A stretch of 17,500 bases of DNA from Halocaridina rubra. Lineage: Eukaryota; Arthropoda; Malacostraca; Decapoda; Atyidae. The notes beneath the pieces were generated by a model. It made no database searches and was not told the DNA's origin. It was given only the letters and a program-made list of their open reading frames with translations. Where the stretch lies: positions 40,001-57,500 of the forward strand of contig JAXCGZ010019232.1 of assembly GCA_037179515.1 (NCBI GenBank), in the 5' to 3' direction. The stretch's first letter is position 1; each line of letters opens with the position of its first letter. Positions 16,754-17,500 of the stretch are shown in pieces. The translations under genes and the position numbers were made by a program.

Positions 16754-17500
16754 TTTTTTCAGAGTGTGACACCCGGACAGGCAGAAACTGCCCTCATGAA
16801 TAAAGGCCCGGCCACGAGAAAATACCAAGACGAAGGAAAAGAAAAGGTTAAGGGCAAGGCAGAGATGAGGTAATGTCACATAAAGGAAAACGACAGACAG
16901 AAAAAAAAAACAGTCAAAGTACAGAGGACCCAGAGATATGGAGGACTAGGCTCTGAGATGACGATATATCTGCTTTTTGAAGGATGAAAGGTCATAAGAA
17001 TTAGGAAAGACATGAGGAGGAAGAGAGTTCCAGAGTCTGGAGGTAGATGGGAAAAAGTAGTCACTGCACCGACCAATCCGCGAGCTACAAATCTCCACAC
17101 AGTACCTGTGAGATGAGGCTGCTTGGTTAGTGTTACGCGGCCTCGACAGGGGACGAGGGATGCAACTCGCTAACTCATCAGAGCAACGATGGAAGTAGTA
17201 GCGATAGAAAAGCGAAAGGGATGATACCTTACGGTGAAGAGAGAGAGAATCCATGTTAGGAGTAAGAGATTAATCATTAATGAGTCTGACTGCCTTAGAT
17301 TCAACCCTATCAAGAAGATAAGTAAAGGAAGAAGCACCCCAGATGTGTGAGCAGTATTCTAAGCAGGGACGGATAAGACCTTTGTAAATTTTAAGTAACT
17401 GCAATGAGGAAAAATAACGACGAAAACGAAACAAAACCCCCCAATTTTTTGGATGAAGATTTAGAAATTTGGATTATGTGGTTCCTCCAAGACAAGTTAG
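16754..17500 (-). pseudogene. 3' end of another LINE (RT C-terminus and 3' UTR)
   Basis: On the minus strand, the C-terminal end of a LINE ORF2 runs in from the right edge: GLIRPCLEYCSHIWG (about 17330-17375), DRVESKAVRLIND (about 17273-17312), SLSLFYRYY, RNTNQAASSHRY, FFPSTSRLWNSLPPHVFP and SSFKKQIYRHLRA, stopping at 16946. Lesions seen are one in-frame stop at 17270-17272 and a one-base gain in a run of six C at 17437-17442. The 3' UTR occupies 16945-16754 and its end meets the (TA)n array. It differs in sequence from the other LINEs here. Light damage suggests a fairly young copy. The catalytic RT lies outside the window. Confidence 0.85.

Overview
This is eukaryotic, repeat-dominated DNA with no recognisable host gene. 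Long di- and trinucleotide microsatellites, several different non-LTR retrotransposon (LINE) lineages and a SINE that joins a 5S rRNA-like part to a tRNA-like part point to an animal genome. The style fits an arthropod, most likely a decapod crustacean, but that is inference from repeat content and not from a host marker.

Layout. 1-2193 (minus): C-terminal part of a LINE ORF2 (end of endonuclease, linker, RT, thumb), broken by stops and frameshifts and running off the left edge. 2194-2483: no gene. 2484-2942: compound trinucleotide microsatellite. 2944-5264 (plus): a second, heavily decayed LINE with endonuclease and RT remnants, whose 3' end runs straight into an (ATT)n(AGT)n array at 5265-5412. 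5413-6300: AT-rich, no gene. 6302-6540: CA/TA microsatellites around a ~110-bp orphan copy of a CR1-like LINE 3' end. 6541-7420: no gene; it may hold the 5' UTR of the next element. 7421-11404 (plus): the centrepiece, a CR1-like LINE with intact ORF1 (355 aa, coiled coil plus RRM-like domain), intact ORF2 (940 aa, AP endonuclease plus RT), a hairpin 3' UTR and a short tandem tail. 11408-11700: decayed 3' fragment of the same family, followed by (CA)n. 11807-12589: no gene. 12590-13395: degenerate ~100-bp tandem repeat, about eight units. 13395-13510: CA/CATA microsatellite. 13511-13860 (plus): relic of another RT C-terminus. 13861-15800 (minus): 5'-truncated LINE with a decayed RT. 15866-16155: composite 5S-tRNA SINE. 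16235-16753: ~520-bp (TA)n. 16754-17500 (minus): 3' end of a further LINE, running off the right edge.

How it fits together. Only the CR1-like element looks recently functional. Its ORF2 has no AUG before the middle of the endonuclease domain. It lies in the -1 frame relative to ORF1, overlaps it, and the overlap holds an in-register AAATTTT heptamer, so expression as an ORF1-ORF2 frameshift fusion is a concrete hypothesis. A second theme is that nearly every visible LINE 3' end abuts a microsatellite, suggesting that short tandem 3' tails have repeatedly seeded simple-sequence arrays here.
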